Assembly (NCBI GenBank): GCA_023434855.1 | Contig: JAEYSJ010000334.1 | Coordinates: 1-12,953 of the forward strand | From: Bacillota bacterium | GTDB lineage: Bacteria > Bacillota_C > Negativicutes > JAEYSJ01 | Direction: 5' to 3' | DNA length: 12,953 bases | Shown: positions 1 to 8,985 of the stretch, piece after piece | Numbering within the stretch: position 1 is the first letter of the stretch | Layout: the number at the start of each line of letters is the position of its first letter | Translations under genes and position numbers: made by a program | The notes under the pieces: generated by a model | Databases searched by the model: none | What the model was told of the DNA's origin: nothing | What the model saw: the letters and a program-made list of their open reading frames with translations, nothing else

Positions 1-647
1 GTATCGCCCAGAGTGTTATGACCGGGCCGCTCGTCTTTGCTCCGTATGACTGGCTTACCGGAGCAGTACAGGAGGCCGGCCGGGCCAGGTCGGTGCAGAT
101 TGTGGCCCAGTCCGCGGATCCACAGGAACAAAGCGTTTTGGGACGGGCCCTGGAAGAACAACTGAAGAAGAATAGTCTACGCGTACAGAATGTTGATATA
201 ACCTGGGAGCAAAAGCAGCGGATCCGTTCACTATATGATATCCTGACCATGTTCCTGCTGATTATGGCCATACTGCTGGCGGTAGTGGGAGCATTAGGAC
301 TGATGGGTACAATGGGAATTAACGTTTTGGAGCGGACCAGGGAGATTGGGGTCATGCGTGCAATTGGAGCTTCCAGCTTCAGTATTGGCAAGGTATTTGT
401 GATTGAGGCACTGTGTATCGGTATGTTAAGCTGGCTGGCAGGAGCAGTACTGGCCCTGCCGGTGGCCGCGCTCTTGAGTTATCAGGTCGGGGTACTGTTT
501 TTGCAGAGTCCTCTGGCATTTTCCTTCAGCTTTCCGGGGGTGGTCATTTGGCTGGCACTGTCCGTCTTCTTGTCGGTGACGGCCAGTCTGCTGCCTGCCT
601 GGAATGCGGCGAGGCTGAGTGTGCGGGATGTGCTGAGTTATGAATAA
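1..647 (+). CDS. ABC transporter permease, FtsX/MacB type (C-terminal part only)
   Basis: The frame is open to the left edge (first full codon at base 3), so only the last 214 or so residues are seen; the ATG at 18 is internal. What is present is the end of a periplasmic domain (APYDWLT, about 20 residues in from the edge) followed by a complete FtsX domain: a membrane segment starting [11 protein letters not shown], the cytoplasmic coupling stretch [17 protein letters not shown], two further membrane segments, and the typical ending [18 protein letters not shown]. It aligns without gaps to the C-terminal 209 residues of the complete permease at 1541-3973, with about 158 identities by hand count, so the two are close paralogues. 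Its ATPase partner is probably upstream of the window or is the one at 790. Family assignment is secure; the substrate is unknown. Confidence 0.9.
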   Translation, partial: IAQSVMTGPLVFAPYDWLTGAVQEAGRARSVQIVAQSADPQEQSVLGRALEEQLKKNSLRVQNVDITWEQKQRIRSLYDILTMFLLIMAILLAVVGALGLMGTMGINVLERTREIGVMRAIGASSFSIGKVFVIEALCIGMLSWLAGAVLALPVAALLSYQVGVLFLQSPLAFSFSFPGVVIWLALSVFLSVTASLLPAWNAARLSVRDVLSYE

Positions 648-691
648 AATGATTAATTATTATATGGCAGCAGGAATGCTTGGTACTTTGG

Positions 692-710
692 CCAAATTTT
701 ATAAATTTGG
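692..710. promoter_or_regulatory. Perfect 8-bp inverted repeat, operator-like
   Basis: CCAAATTT-TAT-AAATTTGG lies in the 142-base gap between the two permease/ATPase genes, 80 bases before the ATPase start. Perfect symmetry with a 3-base centre suits a dimeric repressor site. I see no convincing -35/-10 pair around it, so its role is inferred from shape and place only. Confidence 0.35.
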
Positions 711-727
711 GTTATTTCATAATTATT

Positions 728-751
728 ATGCCTCGGAACACAGGCATTTTT
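728..751 (+). terminator. Weak hairpin plus T-run (terminator or attenuator)
   Basis: ATGCCT (728-733) pairs perfectly with AGGCAT (742-747) across an 8-base loop, and a T5 run covers 747-751. The stem is short, so it may only partly end transcription from the upstream permease, or act as a leader attenuator for the ATPase gene. A 10-bp palindrome, AGTCCGGACT, follows at 755-764. Confidence 0.4.
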
Positions 752-789
752 AGTAGTCCGGACTGCCCATTATTCAGGAGGAAAAGAAA

Positions 790-1548
790 ATGAGCGGTAA
801 ATGGTTTTCCTGGCTGACTGCATCGGATTTGCCGGATATCCGGCCAGGTATGGCGGCGGTGGAGCTTTCAGGGGTGCGGAAGGTGTATAAAACAGGGGCA
901 GGAGAGTTTGAGGCCCTAGGGGGGGTCGATTTGAAGGTTGATTATGGAGAGTTCGTTGCTGTGGTAGGAAAGTCAGGCAGCGGCAAATCTACATTGATCA
1001 ACACAATTACCGGCATTGACCGGCCGACTGATGGTGACGTGTGGGTAGCAGGTACACCGGTGCATACTCTGACGGAAAATCAGATTGCAGTCTGGCGGGG
1101 CCGTACGGTGGGCGTGGTATTTCAGTTTTTTCAATTATTGCCGACATTGACATCATTGGAAAATGTAATGCTGCCTATGGATTTTTGCAATGTTCACCAT
1201 TCAGCAGACCGGCCCAAACGGGCGTTAAAATTGCTGGAGATGGTCGGGGTCGGGGAGCAGGCTGATAAACTGCCTGCCAATCTGTCAGGTGGACAACAGC
1301 AGCGGGTAGCTATTGCCCGCAGTCTGGCAAACGACCCGCCGCTGTTGGTAGCGGATGAACCTACAGGCAATCTGGATTCCCGCACCGCCGAAGCGGTGAT
1401 TGATCTTTTCGGGGAACTGGCGCGCGGCGGTAAGACAATCCTTATGGTTACCCATGATGAAGATTTGGCCCGGCGGGCCGGCAGGATTGTCACGGTTTCC
1501 GCCGGGCAGGTCATTAAGGCGGGCGCAGGAGTGGAGCATTATGCCTGA
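790..1548 (+). CDS. ABC transporter ATP-binding protein, MacB/LolD-like
   Basis: This 252-residue ATPase should power the permease encoded next, hydrolysing ATP on the cytoplasmic face. All ABC motifs are present: Walker [10 protein letters not shown] (residues 60-68), Q-loop Gln112, signature LSGGQ (165-169), Walker B LLVADE with the catalytic Glu190, D-loop NLDS and switch His222. The sequence [26 protein letters not shown] is typical of the LolD/MacB/FtsE class that pairs with FtsX-type permeases. The start follows AGGAGG at 776-781 with 8 bases of spacing. It gives about 20 residues before the usual domain start, so the ATG for Met21 is a weaker alternative. The last 8 bases overlap the permease start, which implies translational coupling. 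Confidence 0.95.
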   Translation: MSGKWFSWLTASDLPDIRPGMAAVELSGVRKVYKTGAGEFEALGGVDLKVDYGEFVAVVGKSGSGKSTLINTITGIDRPTDGDVWVAGTPVHTLTENQIAVWRGRTVGVVFQFFQLLPTLTSLENVMLPMDFCNVHHSADRPKRALKLLEMVGVGEQADKLPANLSGGQQQRVAIARSLANDPPLLVADEPTGNLDSRTAEAVIDLFGELARGGKTILMVTHDEDLARRAGRIVTVSAGQVIKAGAGVEHYA

Positions 1549-3973
1549 CGGGATACGGCCCAGTCCCCGCTGGTTTAAAGTGTGGTCAGACTTATGGGGT
1601 AATAAGCTGCGGACAAGCCTGGTGGTAATGTCTATTGCTGTCGGTGTGTTCGCAGTAGGTATGGTATACAGCTCACATTTGATGTTTGAGCGGGACCTGG
1701 CTAACAGTTGGGCTGCAGCTTCGCCGGCTGACGCCAGCCTGTATGCCGATCCTTTTGATGAGGAACTGGTACAGAGTGTCCGCAGTCTGCGGGGTGTGAA
1801 GGAAGCGGAGGGCCGGAACAATGTTGCTTTAAGGGTTTGTACTCCTAACGGCGAGTGGCGGCAAATGTACTTGATCGCGATTCCTGACTACATTAAACAA
1901 AAGGTAAATATCGTGCGTTATCAGTCTGGGGCTTGGCCGCCCGGCGATGGAGATGTGCTGCTGGAACGGTCATCATTGACTGAACTGGGGGTTGCTCAGG
2001 GAGGCAGTATTACTGTGGAAACATCCACCGGACGCAAACGGAATTTCAAAGTGACCGGCGTGGTGTTTGATCCCAGCCAAAGGCCCAGTTTTGTCACTGG
2101 CAGTTATTATGGTTATATCAGTATGGAAACACTGGAAAAGCTGGATGAATCACGCCAGTTGAACCAGATGAATTTTACTGTTCAACCATGGGTGTTTAAA
2201 GGCAAGGAAAAGGCACCCATAGCGGCGGTGGGCCGCCGGGCCTGGAACAAATTGGAACAGGGGGACACTACAGTATTTGGACTCTGGGTGAACAAGCCCG
2301 GCGAGCATCCCATGCAGTCAGCCATCGATGCAATGCTCATGCTGCTGACGGTGCTGGGTGTGCTGTCTCTCTTTCTTGGTACATTTTTACTGGTAAATAC
2401 GGTGTCGGCGATCCTTGCCCAGCAGATACGACAGATAGGAATTATGAAAGCTATCGGTGCGCGCCGGGATCAGATGCTGCGAATGTATTTGTCGCTGGTA
2501 GCGGCGTATGGCATATTAGCATTGACGGTAGCTGCCCCGCTTGGTGCATTTGCCGCCAATGCCATTACTGGATTTATCGCTAAAGTGTTCAATTTTAATT
2601 CCGGTGGACTGGAATTACCACCGCAGGTATTGCTGCTGGAAGGGGTGGTAGCAATACTTGTGCCGATGCTGGCAGCCTTATGGCCGGTGTGGCGGGGAAC
2701 GGGTGTCACCGTCCGGGAGGCGGTGAGTGATTACGGCATCAGTGATGTGGCGGCGAAAGGACGCATAGACCATTGGGTAGACTTAGTAATAGCAAGACTG
2801 AAAAGCCTGCCCAGACCGGTGCTGTTATCATTGCGGAACACCTTCCGGCGTAAGGGGCGGCTTGCTTTAACACTTTTAACTTTGACGGTGGCCGGTACTG
2901 TGTATATGTCAGTATTCACTGTCAGGGCATCTTTATATTCGACATTAGATGAACTAATGGATTTTTATCATTATGATGTGGCGGCTGGTTTTACCCAGAG
3001 CTACCGAGTGAGCCGGATTGAGCAGGAAGTGCTCAGAGTTCCCGGGGTAAAGGCCGCCGAGTGCTGGGGGCGGACTTCCGGCCGGGTGTTATTGGATGAA
3101 CGGAAAGAAGCCGAAGAAGAGGCCAGTACTGACGTGACAATTTATGCGATTCCTGTGAACACAAAGATTATCAGGCCAAAGATTATTGCAGGACGCTGGT
3201 TGGTAAATGAGGATGAGAATGCGCTAGTGGTAAATACGGAGGTTATTAAGGATAATCCGCAAATAAGGGTAGGCGGGCCGGCGACGATCAAAGTGGGGGA
3301 CCGGCGGCTGAAGTTTACGGTTGTAGGTATTGAACAGGGCACATTAAGCGGACTATTTGTTTATGCTCCCTACGATTGGCTGACAGCGGCGATACATGAG
3401 GCCGGTCGGGCCAGATCGGTGCAAATTATAGCTGAGTCGGGCAATCCGAAAGACCAAATCGCCTTGGGACGGGCACTGGAGGAACATCTTAAAAAGAATA
3501 GCCTGCGGATATCGAGTGTGCGTACAACCTTGGAGATGCGGCAGCGAATCCGCTCACAGTTTGATATTCTCACCATGTTTTTGCTGATTATGGCTGTACT
3601 GCTGGCCGTGGTAGGAGCTTTAGGGCTAATGGGGACGATGGGAATCAACGTATTGGAACGGACCAGGGAAATTGGAGTTATGCGGGCAATTGGCGCCTCC
3701 AGCCTAAGTATCGGCAAGGTGTTTGTGGTTGAGGCGCTGTTTATCGGCTTCATAAGCTGGCTGGCAGCGTCGGTGTTAGCGTTGCCGGTATCGGTATTGC
3801 TAAGCTATGAGGTGGGGGTGCTGTTTACACATAATCCCCTGAAATATTCTTTCAGCTTTCTCGGGATGGGTATCTGGCTGGTCCTGTCAGTTGTATTGTC
3901 AATGGCAGCCAGTATGCTGCCCGCCTGGAACGCAGCGAGGCTGAGTGTGAGGGATGTGCTGAGTTACGAATAA
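1541..3973 (+). CDS. ABC transporter permease with two FtsX domains
   Basis: An 810-residue inner-membrane permease. The start is the ATG at 1541, inside the end of the ATPase gene, with AGGAG at 1527-1531 nine bases before it; the frame is open further upstream but that stretch only overlaps the ATPase. The protein is two MacB-like halves in one chain. Half 1 has a membrane segment (about 25-44), a periplasmic domain, then FtsX segments near 266-286, 315-335 and 364-383 with the coupling stretch [17 protein letters not shown]. Half 2 repeats this: about 440-458, a periplasmic domain, then 675-698, 727-753 and 775-795 with [16 protein letters not shown]. It is therefore probably a fused pseudo-dimer with about eight membrane helices. 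Such permeases with a HlyD adaptor export substrates or extract them from the membrane; no sequence cue identifies the substrate. Confidence 0.93.
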   Translation: MPDGIRPSPRWFKVWSDLWGNKLRTSLVVMSIAVGVFAVGMVYSSHLMFERDLANSWAAASPADASLYADPFDEELVQSVRSLRGVKEAEGRNNVALRVCTPNGEWRQMYLIAIPDYIKQKVNIVRYQSGAWPPGDGDVLLERSSLTELGVAQGGSITVETSTGRKRNFKVTGVVFDPSQRPSFVTGSYYGYISMETLEKLDESRQLNQMNFTVQPWVFKGKEKAPIAAVGRRAWNKLEQGDTTVFGLWVNKPGEHPMQSAIDAMLMLLTVLGVLSLFLGTFLLVNTVSAILAQQIRQIGIMKAIGARRDQMLRMYLSLVAAYGILALTVAAPLGAFAANAITGFIAKVFNFNSGGLELPPQVLLLEGVVAILVPMLAALWPVWRGTGVTVREAVSDYGISDVAAKGRIDHWVDLVIARLKSLPRPVLLSLRNTFRRKGRLALTLLTLTVAGTVYMSVFTVRASLYSTLDELMDFYHYDVAAGFTQSYRVSRIEQEVLRVPGVKAAECWGRTSGRVLLDERKEAEEEASTDVTIYAIPVNTKIIRPKIIAGRWLVNEDENALVVNTEVIKDNPQIRVGGPATIKVGDRRLKFTVVGIEQGTLSGLFVYAPYDWLTAAIHEAGRARSVQIIAESGNPKDQIALGRALEEHLKKNSLRISSVRTTLEMRQRIRSQFDILTMFLLIMAVLLAVVGALGLMGTMGINVLERTREIGVMRAIGASSLSIGKVFVVEALFIGFISWLAASVLALPVSVLLSYEVGVLFTHNPLKYSFSFLGMGIWLVLSVVLSMAASMLPAWNAARLSVRDVLSYE

Positions 3974-3994
3974 GGGAATAGGGAGAGAAGATAA

Positions 3995-5042
<1,048 letters not shown>

Positions 5043-5065
5043 TTATTCTCCTTTGGAAAGTATTG

Positions 5066-5094
5066 AAAATAATTTAACATAATTATTTTAACAA
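5066..5094 (-). promoter_or_regulatory. Candidate promoter of the xpt remnant
   Basis: On the minus strand TTGTTA (5089-5094), a 17-base spacer and TATTTT (5066-5071) form a sigma-A-like promoter about 20 bases before the ribosome site. The leader is too short to hold a purine riboswitch, which controls xpt in Bacillus. It is supported by position, not by a strong consensus. Confidence 0.4.
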
Positions 5095-5127
5095 ATATAG
5101 TGAGTACAATTAAGTGAATGCAGGTAT

Positions 5128-5184
5128 TTGTCAAAAAATGAAGAAATATATAGAATTGTCTGCGAAATCTTTAGAACGTATATA
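5128..5184 (+). promoter_or_regulatory. Candidate promoters of the HAD phosphatase gene
   Basis: Two sigma-A-like pairs lie in tandem: TTGTCA (5128-5133), 17 bases, TAGAAT (5151-5156); and TTGTCT (5156-5161), 17 bases, TATATA (5179-5184). Either would produce a short leader to the GTG at 5216. They share the gap with the divergent xpt promoter. Confidence 0.45.
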
Positions 5185-5215
5185 AATTGCTGACATATGA
5201 AGAAGGCGAATCAGT

Positions 5216-5866
5216 GTGCACAAATATAAAGTAATATTATTTGATTTGGACGGAACCTTGACTGATCCCAAGGAAGGCATCACCTTGTCGGTGCAGTACG
5301 CTTTGCAAAAATTTAATATTGTCGAGGAAGATCTGACAAAATTGATTCCCTTCATCGGCCCGCCATTATACGATTCTTTTCGGGAATATTACGAGTTTAG
5401 TGATGAGGATGCCAAGCAGGCTATTACATATTATCGCGAGTATTTTACAACAAAAGGCATGTACCAAAATGCGGTATATCCGGGGATAACTGAAATGCTG
5501 GACGCGTTGGCGTGCCAAAACAGATTGCTGGCGGTGGCTACCTCCAAGCCTACTGTATTCTCAGAACAAATTTTAAAACACTTTGTTCTGTATGACTTCT
5601 TTAAATTAATTGTTGGTAGCAATCTGGACGGCACACGGGTAGTTAAGTCGGAAGTAATTGCCTATGTATTGCAGAACATGGCATCTATTGCCAAAGAAAG
5701 CATTGTCATGGTGGGAGATCGCAAGCATGACATTATTGGTGCCCAAAGCAATGGCATTGACTCTATCGCAGTAGGCTTTGGTTACGGCACACCGGAAGAA
5801 TTGCTGGCGGCAGGTCCTACTTATTTGGTGGAATCAGTTGAGCAACTGGCCAAATTGCTGTTGTAG
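5216..5866 (+). CDS. HAD-family phosphatase (Gph / 5'-nucleotidase-like)
   Basis: A 216-residue cytoplasmic phosphatase. Motif I is FDLDGTLTD (nucleophile Asp10, acid/base Asp12), motif II is VATSKPT (Thr109/Ser110), motif III is Lys144 in VVKSEVI, and motif IV is GDRKHD (Asp168, Asp172) for magnesium. The helical cap inserted after motif I (about 18-85) marks subfamily IA, the group of phosphoglycolate phosphatase and related 5'-nucleotidases. The exact substrate cannot be read from the sequence. The start is a GTG, placed 9 bases after GAAGG at 5202-5206 and only a few residues before motif I, as usual. The gene stands alone and is divergent from the xpt remnant; a nucleotide-related role would fit that neighbour but is only suggestive. 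Confidence 0.9.
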   Translation: MHKYKVILFDLDGTLTDPKEGITLSVQYALQKFNIVEEDLTKLIPFIGPPLYDSFREYYEFSDEDAKQAITYYREYFTTKGMYQNAVYPGITEMLDALACQNRLLAVATSKPTVFSEQILKHFVLYDFFKLIVGSNLDGTRVVKSEVIAYVLQNMASIAKESIVMVGDRKHDIIGAQSNGIDSIAVGFGYGTPEELLAAGPTYLVESVEQLAKLLL

Positions 5867-5891
5867 TGCCCAGATGGATTATTAGACAAAA

Positions 5892-5920
5892 TTGCCTATT
5901 TACAAGTGCAGCGATATTAG
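5892..5920 (+). promoter_or_regulatory. Possible promoter of the oxidoreductase gene
   Basis: TTGCCT (5892-5897) and TATTAG (5915-5920) are 17 bases apart, 53 bases before the TTG start. An imperfect inverted repeat (ATTGCCTA / TAGGTAAT) overlaps the pair. The -10 match is poor, so confidence is low. Confidence 0.25.
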
Positions 5921-5972
5921 GTAATATATTTACTTGGTGTGCTTATTCTGTTATATACGGGGTGTTAATATT

Positions 5973-7379
5973 TTGAATAAAGATTATACAGTTGCTATTA
6001 TCGGCGGCGGTCCTGCGGCAATTTTTGCTGCATATGAATTAACTGTGCATAAACCAGGCATTCAGGTAGTTATGATTGAAGAAGGTCATGATATATATAC
6101 CCGGAGATGTCCCATCGCGGAAAAGAAAGCTGAACAATGTATAAAATGCAAACCTTGCGGGATTATGCGCGGATTTGGCGGTGCAGGGGCGTTCTCGGAC
6201 GGGAAGTATAATTTTACCACGCAGTTTGGTGGCTGGCTGAATGATTACTTGCCGGAAGCGCAGTTGATGGAATTAATCGATTATGTGGATGAAATCAATA
6301 CGAAATATGGTGCGCCGGCGGAATATTTTACTACGAAAAACTGCAGCATCGGGAAGCTGGCTATTGCCTATGACCTGCATTTGCTTGATGCTAAGGTGCG
6401 GCATTTAGGAACAGAGAACAATTTAACAATACTGAAAAATATTTATGAATTTCTCAAAGGCAGAATTACCATGTTGTTTAATAAGCATGTGGCGACAATT
6501 AAGCAGACAAATAATGGTTTCTTGTTGGGAATTGAGGGAGATCAGGATATTGCCTGTGACTACCTGATTGCGGCCCCGGGACGGGCCGGCGCTGAGTGGT
6601 TTTCCGTACAATGCAGGGAACTGGGTTTGTCTGTTTTTAATAACCAGGTGGATGTTGGGGTGCGGGTGGAAATACCGGCCCAGGTCTTCCAGCATATTAC
6701 CGATGAAGTATATGAGGCGAAACTGGTGTACCGGACAAAACAGTATGGTGATTTAGTCCGTACTTTTTGCATGAATCCCAAAGGTTATGTAGTTGCCGAG
6801 AATACCGATGGTGTTATTACTGTCAATGGACATAGTTATCGTGATGAGCGGTTGCACAGCAAGAATACTAATTTCGCTCTCTTGGTCAGCAATAAGTTTA
6901 CTGAGCCTTTCAATGAGCCACATCAATATGGTAAGAGAATTGCGTCATTTTCCAATTTGCTTGGCGGCGGTGTACTTGTTCAGCGCTTTGGCGATTTAAT
7001 TAAAGGCCGGCGTACCAACGAACATCGACTGCTGCAAAGCTTCACCAAACCGACCTTGAAGGCCACTCCCGGTGATTTAAGTTTGGTGCTTCCTAAACGT
7101 CATTTGGATAATATCATCGAAATGATTTATGCCCTTGATAATATTGCTCCCGGCATGGCTAATGACGATACTTTGCTCTATGGTATTGAAGTGAAGTTCT
7201 ATAGCTCCCGTCTGAAACTGAATAGTCAGTTGGAAACTGAGATAGCTAATATGTTCGCCATTGGCGACGGGGCCGGCGTAACCCGTGGTTTATCCCAGGC
7301 CAGTGCCAGCGGGGTGCATGTTGCGCGGATTATTGACGGCAGGATAAATGATGGTGAAACCGTTAAGGCGGTGGGATGA
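5973..7379 (+). CDS. FAD-dependent dehydrogenase, COG2509-like
   Basis: A 468-residue flavoprotein of the NAD(P)/FAD-dependent oxidoreductase group. The N-terminal dinucleotide fold has AIIGGGPAAIFAAYE (residues 8-22) ending at Glu36 of VVMIEEG. A cysteine cluster follows (Cys46, Cys56, Cys59, Cys62; CX9CX2CX2C) and then GFGGAGAFSDGK (67-78), characteristic of the COG2509 family. A second FAD contact is MFAIGDGAGVTRGLSQA near the C-terminus. I chose the TTG at 5973 because GGGGTG (5959-5964) lies 8 bases before it and the dinucleotide fold then starts at the N-terminus; a GTG at 5934 would add 13 unlikely residues. The family is cytoplasmic and its physiological substrate is, to my knowledge, not established. 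The four cysteines could hold a metal or an iron-sulfur centre. Confidence 0.88.
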   Translation: MNKDYTVAIIGGGPAAIFAAYELTVHKPGIQVVMIEEGHDIYTRRCPIAEKKAEQCIKCKPCGIMRGFGGAGAFSDGKYNFTTQFGGWLNDYLPEAQLMELIDYVDEINTKYGAPAEYFTTKNCSIGKLAIAYDLHLLDAKVRHLGTENNLTILKNIYEFLKGRITMLFNKHVATIKQTNNGFLLGIEGDQDIACDYLIAAPGRAGAEWFSVQCRELGLSVFNNQVDVGVRVEIPAQVFQHITDEVYEAKLVYRTKQYGDLVRTFCMNPKGYVVAENTDGVITVNGHSYRDERLHSKNTNFALLVSNKFTEPFNEPHQYGKRIASFSNLLGGGVLVQRFGDLIKGRRTNEHRLLQSFTKPTLKATPGDLSLVLPKRHLDNIIEMIYALDNIAPGMANDDTLLYGIEVKFYSSRLKLNSQLETEIANMFAIGDGAGVTRGLSQASASGVHVARIIDGRINDGETVKAVG

Positions 7380-7400
7380 AATTCGATAACATAGTAACAA

Positions 7401-7429
7401 CGTCTGATATAATATGTATTATGTAGACG
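7401..7429. promoter_or_regulatory. Dyad-symmetric site after the oxidoreductase gene
   Basis: CGTCT (7401-7405) pairs with AGACG (7425-7429), and inside it ATAATA (7409-7414) pairs with TATTAT (7417-7422) around TG. There is no T-run, and the central loop is too tight for a simple hairpin, so a protein-binding site is as likely as a terminator. It lies 44 bases before the next -10 element. Confidence 0.25.
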
Positions 7430-7449
7430 AAATTGTGCCTAAAGTCCTA

Positions 7450-7478
7450 TTTTGTTACAAAATCTTCTATGCTATAAT
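7450..7478 (+). promoter_or_regulatory. Extended -10 promoter of the 68-residue protein gene
   Basis: A perfect TATAAT (7473-7478) is preceded by TG at 7470-7471, giving an extended -10. Upstream, TTTTGT (7450-7455) lies at 17-base spacing, or TTGTTA (7452-7457) at 15. Transcription would start near 7485, leaving a leader of about 25 bases with GAGGTG at 7497-7502. Confidence 0.65.
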
Positions 7479-7510
7479 TTTATAAAATAGGTGACCGAGG
7501 TGTTGTATTA

Positions 7511-7717
7511 ATGGATATTAATAAACAATTCAAAAAAATCGTTGTTAACATGCTAATACAAAACCATAATGTTCAGGCAGATAAAGCCGAGCAGATGGTC
7601 GACCAGTCTACTTTTGCGAGACTTCTCAACACTGATCCCTTATATGCGATGAGCAGCACGGTGCATTGGTGGGTAAATGATATTTTAGAAGAAAATAAAA
7701 TTAATAAACTCGTCTGA
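7511..7717 (+). CDS. Small hypothetical protein (68 residues)
   Basis: I do not recognise this protein. It is MDINKQFKKIVVNM... with a hydrophilic, mostly helical-looking sequence, no signal peptide, no membrane segment and no cysteine. The second half has a Trp pair (HWWVNDILEE, about 52-61) after LLNTDPLYAMSS, which suggests a folded core rather than a random frame. That it is a real gene is supported by GAGGTG eight bases before the ATG, by the extended -10 promoter just upstream, and by a textbook terminator starting 7 bases after the stop. It therefore forms a single-gene transcription unit. It may be a small regulator or accessory protein; no function can be assigned. Confidence 0.75.
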   Translation: MDINKQFKKIVVNMLIQNHNVQADKAEQMVDQSTFARLLNTDPLYAMSSTVHWWVNDILEENKINKLV

Positions 7718-7724
7718 GTTACAA

Positions 7725-7753
7725 AAGCCCCTGTGCAAACAGCACAGGGGCTT
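7725..7753 (+). terminator. Strong rho-independent terminator
   Basis: A perfect 12-bp stem (7725-7736 with 7742-7753, core GCCCCTGTGC) closes a 5-base loop AAACA and is followed by a T-rich tract (TTGCTTATTTT). It ends the 68-residue protein gene. Confidence 0.9.
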
Positions 7754-7766
7754 GCTTATTTTCGAC

Positions 7767-7926
7767 TAACCGCCAAGGACGCCAAGAACGCCAAGGAATT
7801 TTATTATTTTCCGTTAAGCAAATTTGTCTCGGCATGCGAGATATTTTTCAAGGAGGAAAAGCATTTATAAATATAATCCGATGTTTTCTTAAATGTTTTT
7901 GGCGTTCTTGGCGTCCTTGGCGGTTA
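7767..7926. repeat. 160-bp palindromic element A (28-bp perfect inverted ends)
   Basis: The ends 7767-7794 and 7899-7926 are perfect inverted copies of 28 bp. Each arm is TAAC followed by tandem 9-mers: CGCCAAGGA, CGCCAAGAA, CGCCAAGGA on the left (7771-7797). The 104-base interior is AT-rich, holds a small hairpin (TCTCG-GCATG-CGAGA, 7827-7841) and has no open frame. It looks like a non-autonomous, MITE- or REP-like dispersed element between two convergent genes. No clear target-site duplication is visible. Confidence 0.85.
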
Positions 7927-7993
7927 ACACTTCTTTGACAAAGTGGTGACGTCAAATGATATTGAAAGAGTTTGGGCGTGTTTTTTCATGTAA

Positions 7994-8743
7994 TTATTTT
8001 TTTTTGCAATCGGTGTCGATTTTTCTGTGGATATATTCTTTAAATATATATCTAATCCGATTGAAGGGTGCCGTGTCCGGCAGAGAAGACAACAGCTGAT
8101 CAGCAAAACCTTCTTTAACTAGCTGCTTCAGAGTCCAACTGAAGTTTATGTCATATAACCAGCCTAATCTTACAAGTCTCTTATCAGCAGGTGTTCTTAT
8201 TTCGGTATATGGTAAAGGTCTGCCTGACTGTAAGTATTCAATCAGAATAGGAGTGTAGTCATGTTCTGCAACAATGGGTGGCATGATTCGGAAAATATCG
8301 AGTTTATCAGCATCCCGGAGAATTTGCGTAAATAATACTTTGTCAGCACTGTCATCAGGAATGGCCAGTTTATTGTGATGGTGAATTGCAAATAAGATGA
8401 TATCCTCTTCATCCGGACTAAACGTTTTTTTCAGTATTCCGGTATTTTTTAATTTTTCGGCTCCGATGGATCCGTGGTCAAATCCGGTGCCGGGGTCGCT
8501 AAATGAATGAAATTTAACCCATTGGTCATAACGGGCTAAATCATGAAGGAGGCCGGCGGTTTCAGCAATTATCCGGCGGCGGTTATCCAGTGTTAAATTA
8601 AGCGCCAGATCGGCAGCATTTTTGGCAACTCGATAACTGTGCTCTTCTTTAAGCAGAATTCCTGACATTACCGAGGGGTCATCGGAATAGAATAATTGAG
8701 TATATTTTTTGAACCAAGCATACAAGTACTGCATATCTGCCAA
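7994..8743 (-). CDS. HD-domain metal-dependent phosphohydrolase
   Basis: A 249-residue cytoplasmic protein of the HD superfamily, whose members hydrolyse phosphate esters of nucleotides and related compounds using bound divalent metal. Likely ligands, numbered from the chosen start, are His35 (EEHSYRVAKNA), His67-Asp68 (GLLHDLARYD), His90 (FDHGSIGAEKL), the His121-123 run (FAIHHHNKLAIPD) and Asp144 (LRDADKLDIFRI). The C-terminal 90 residues are not recognised. The start is a TTG: on the minus strand GAGGTG (8752-8757) lies 8 bases before it. The frame stays open back to 8827, but that extension is translated from the neighbouring palindromic repeat and is surely artificial. The gene is divergent from the flavoprotein gene and convergent with the 68-residue protein gene. 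The substrate is unknown. Confidence 0.88.
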   Translation of the reverse strand: MADMQYLYAWFKKYTQLFYSDDPSVMSGILLKEEHSYRVAKNAADLALNLTLDNRRRIIAETAGLLHDLARYDQWVKFHSFSDPGTGFDHGSIGAEKLKNTGILKKTFSPDEEDIILFAIHHHNKLAIPDDSADKVLFTQILRDADKLDIFRIMPPIVAEHDYTPILIEYLQSGRPLPYTEIRTPADKRLVRLGWLYDINFSWTLKQLVKEGFADQLLSSLPDTAPFNRIRYIFKEYIHRKIDTDCKKK

Positions 8744-8788
8744 AATTTTTTCACCTCTAGTTGAGTAGTTTTGGGGCTGATGTTTTTG

Positions 8789-8860
8789 AACCACAGAGTA
8801 CACAGAGGACACGGAGTGGATAACCACTCTGTGTCCTCTGTGTACTCTGTGGTTAGCCGT
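8789..8860. repeat. Palindromic element B (31-bp arms, near perfect)
   Basis: Arms 8789-8819 and 8824-8854 are inverted copies with one mismatch (G8813) and a 4-base loop ATAA, able to form a very long hairpin. Each arm is AAC plus three 9-mers; on the left these are CACAGAGTA, CACAGAGGA, CACGGAGTG (8792-8818). The right end continues into AGCCGT (8855-8860), which is shared with element C. It lies in the divergent gap between the HD and flavoprotein genes, only six bases before a candidate -35. Confidence 0.9.
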
Positions 8861-8866
8861 ATCCTA

Positions 8867-8894
8867 TTGACTTTCTTACTAATGGCATTATAAC
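8867..8894 (+). promoter_or_regulatory. Candidate promoter of the flavoprotein-esterase unit
   Basis: TTGACT (8867-8872) and TATAAC (8889-8894) are 16 bases apart. Transcription would start near 8901, leaving a leader of about 85 bases before the flavoprotein gene. It starts six bases after palindromic element B. Confidence 0.55.
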
Positions 8895-8985
8895 ATACTC
8901 GACAGGTGGCAGGAAATTGATGTAAAAAAGCGAAACAGTAAAATTAGCACACTTGTGATTTTGCAAAAAGGGAAGGATGGTTATT

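Noticed and set aside
413..643. Second-frame 76-codon open frame within the first permease
   Set aside because: It overlaps strongly conserved FtsX coding sequence in another frame and has no ribosome site.
1400..1540. Longer permease frame starting at 1400
   Set aside because: It lies wholly inside the ATPase gene. The ATG at 1541 has its own ribosome site and the overlap typical of coupled genes.
7767..7926. CRISPR-like repeats
   Set aside because: The 9-mers are adjacent, without spacers, and arranged as an inverted pair. No cas gene is present.
7850..7926. Small gene inside element A behind AAGGAGG (7850-7856)
   Set aside because: No ATG, GTG or TTG at suitable distance opens a frame of useful length, and the sequence belongs to the repeat.
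7948..7955. TGACGTCA palindrome as a regulatory site
   Set aside because: It is a single 8-base palindrome between convergent gene ends without promoter context, easily due to chance.
8744..8827. Extension of the HD protein to an ATG at 8827
   Set aside because: The added residues are read from palindromic element B, and a well-placed GAGGTG supports the TTG at 8743 instead.
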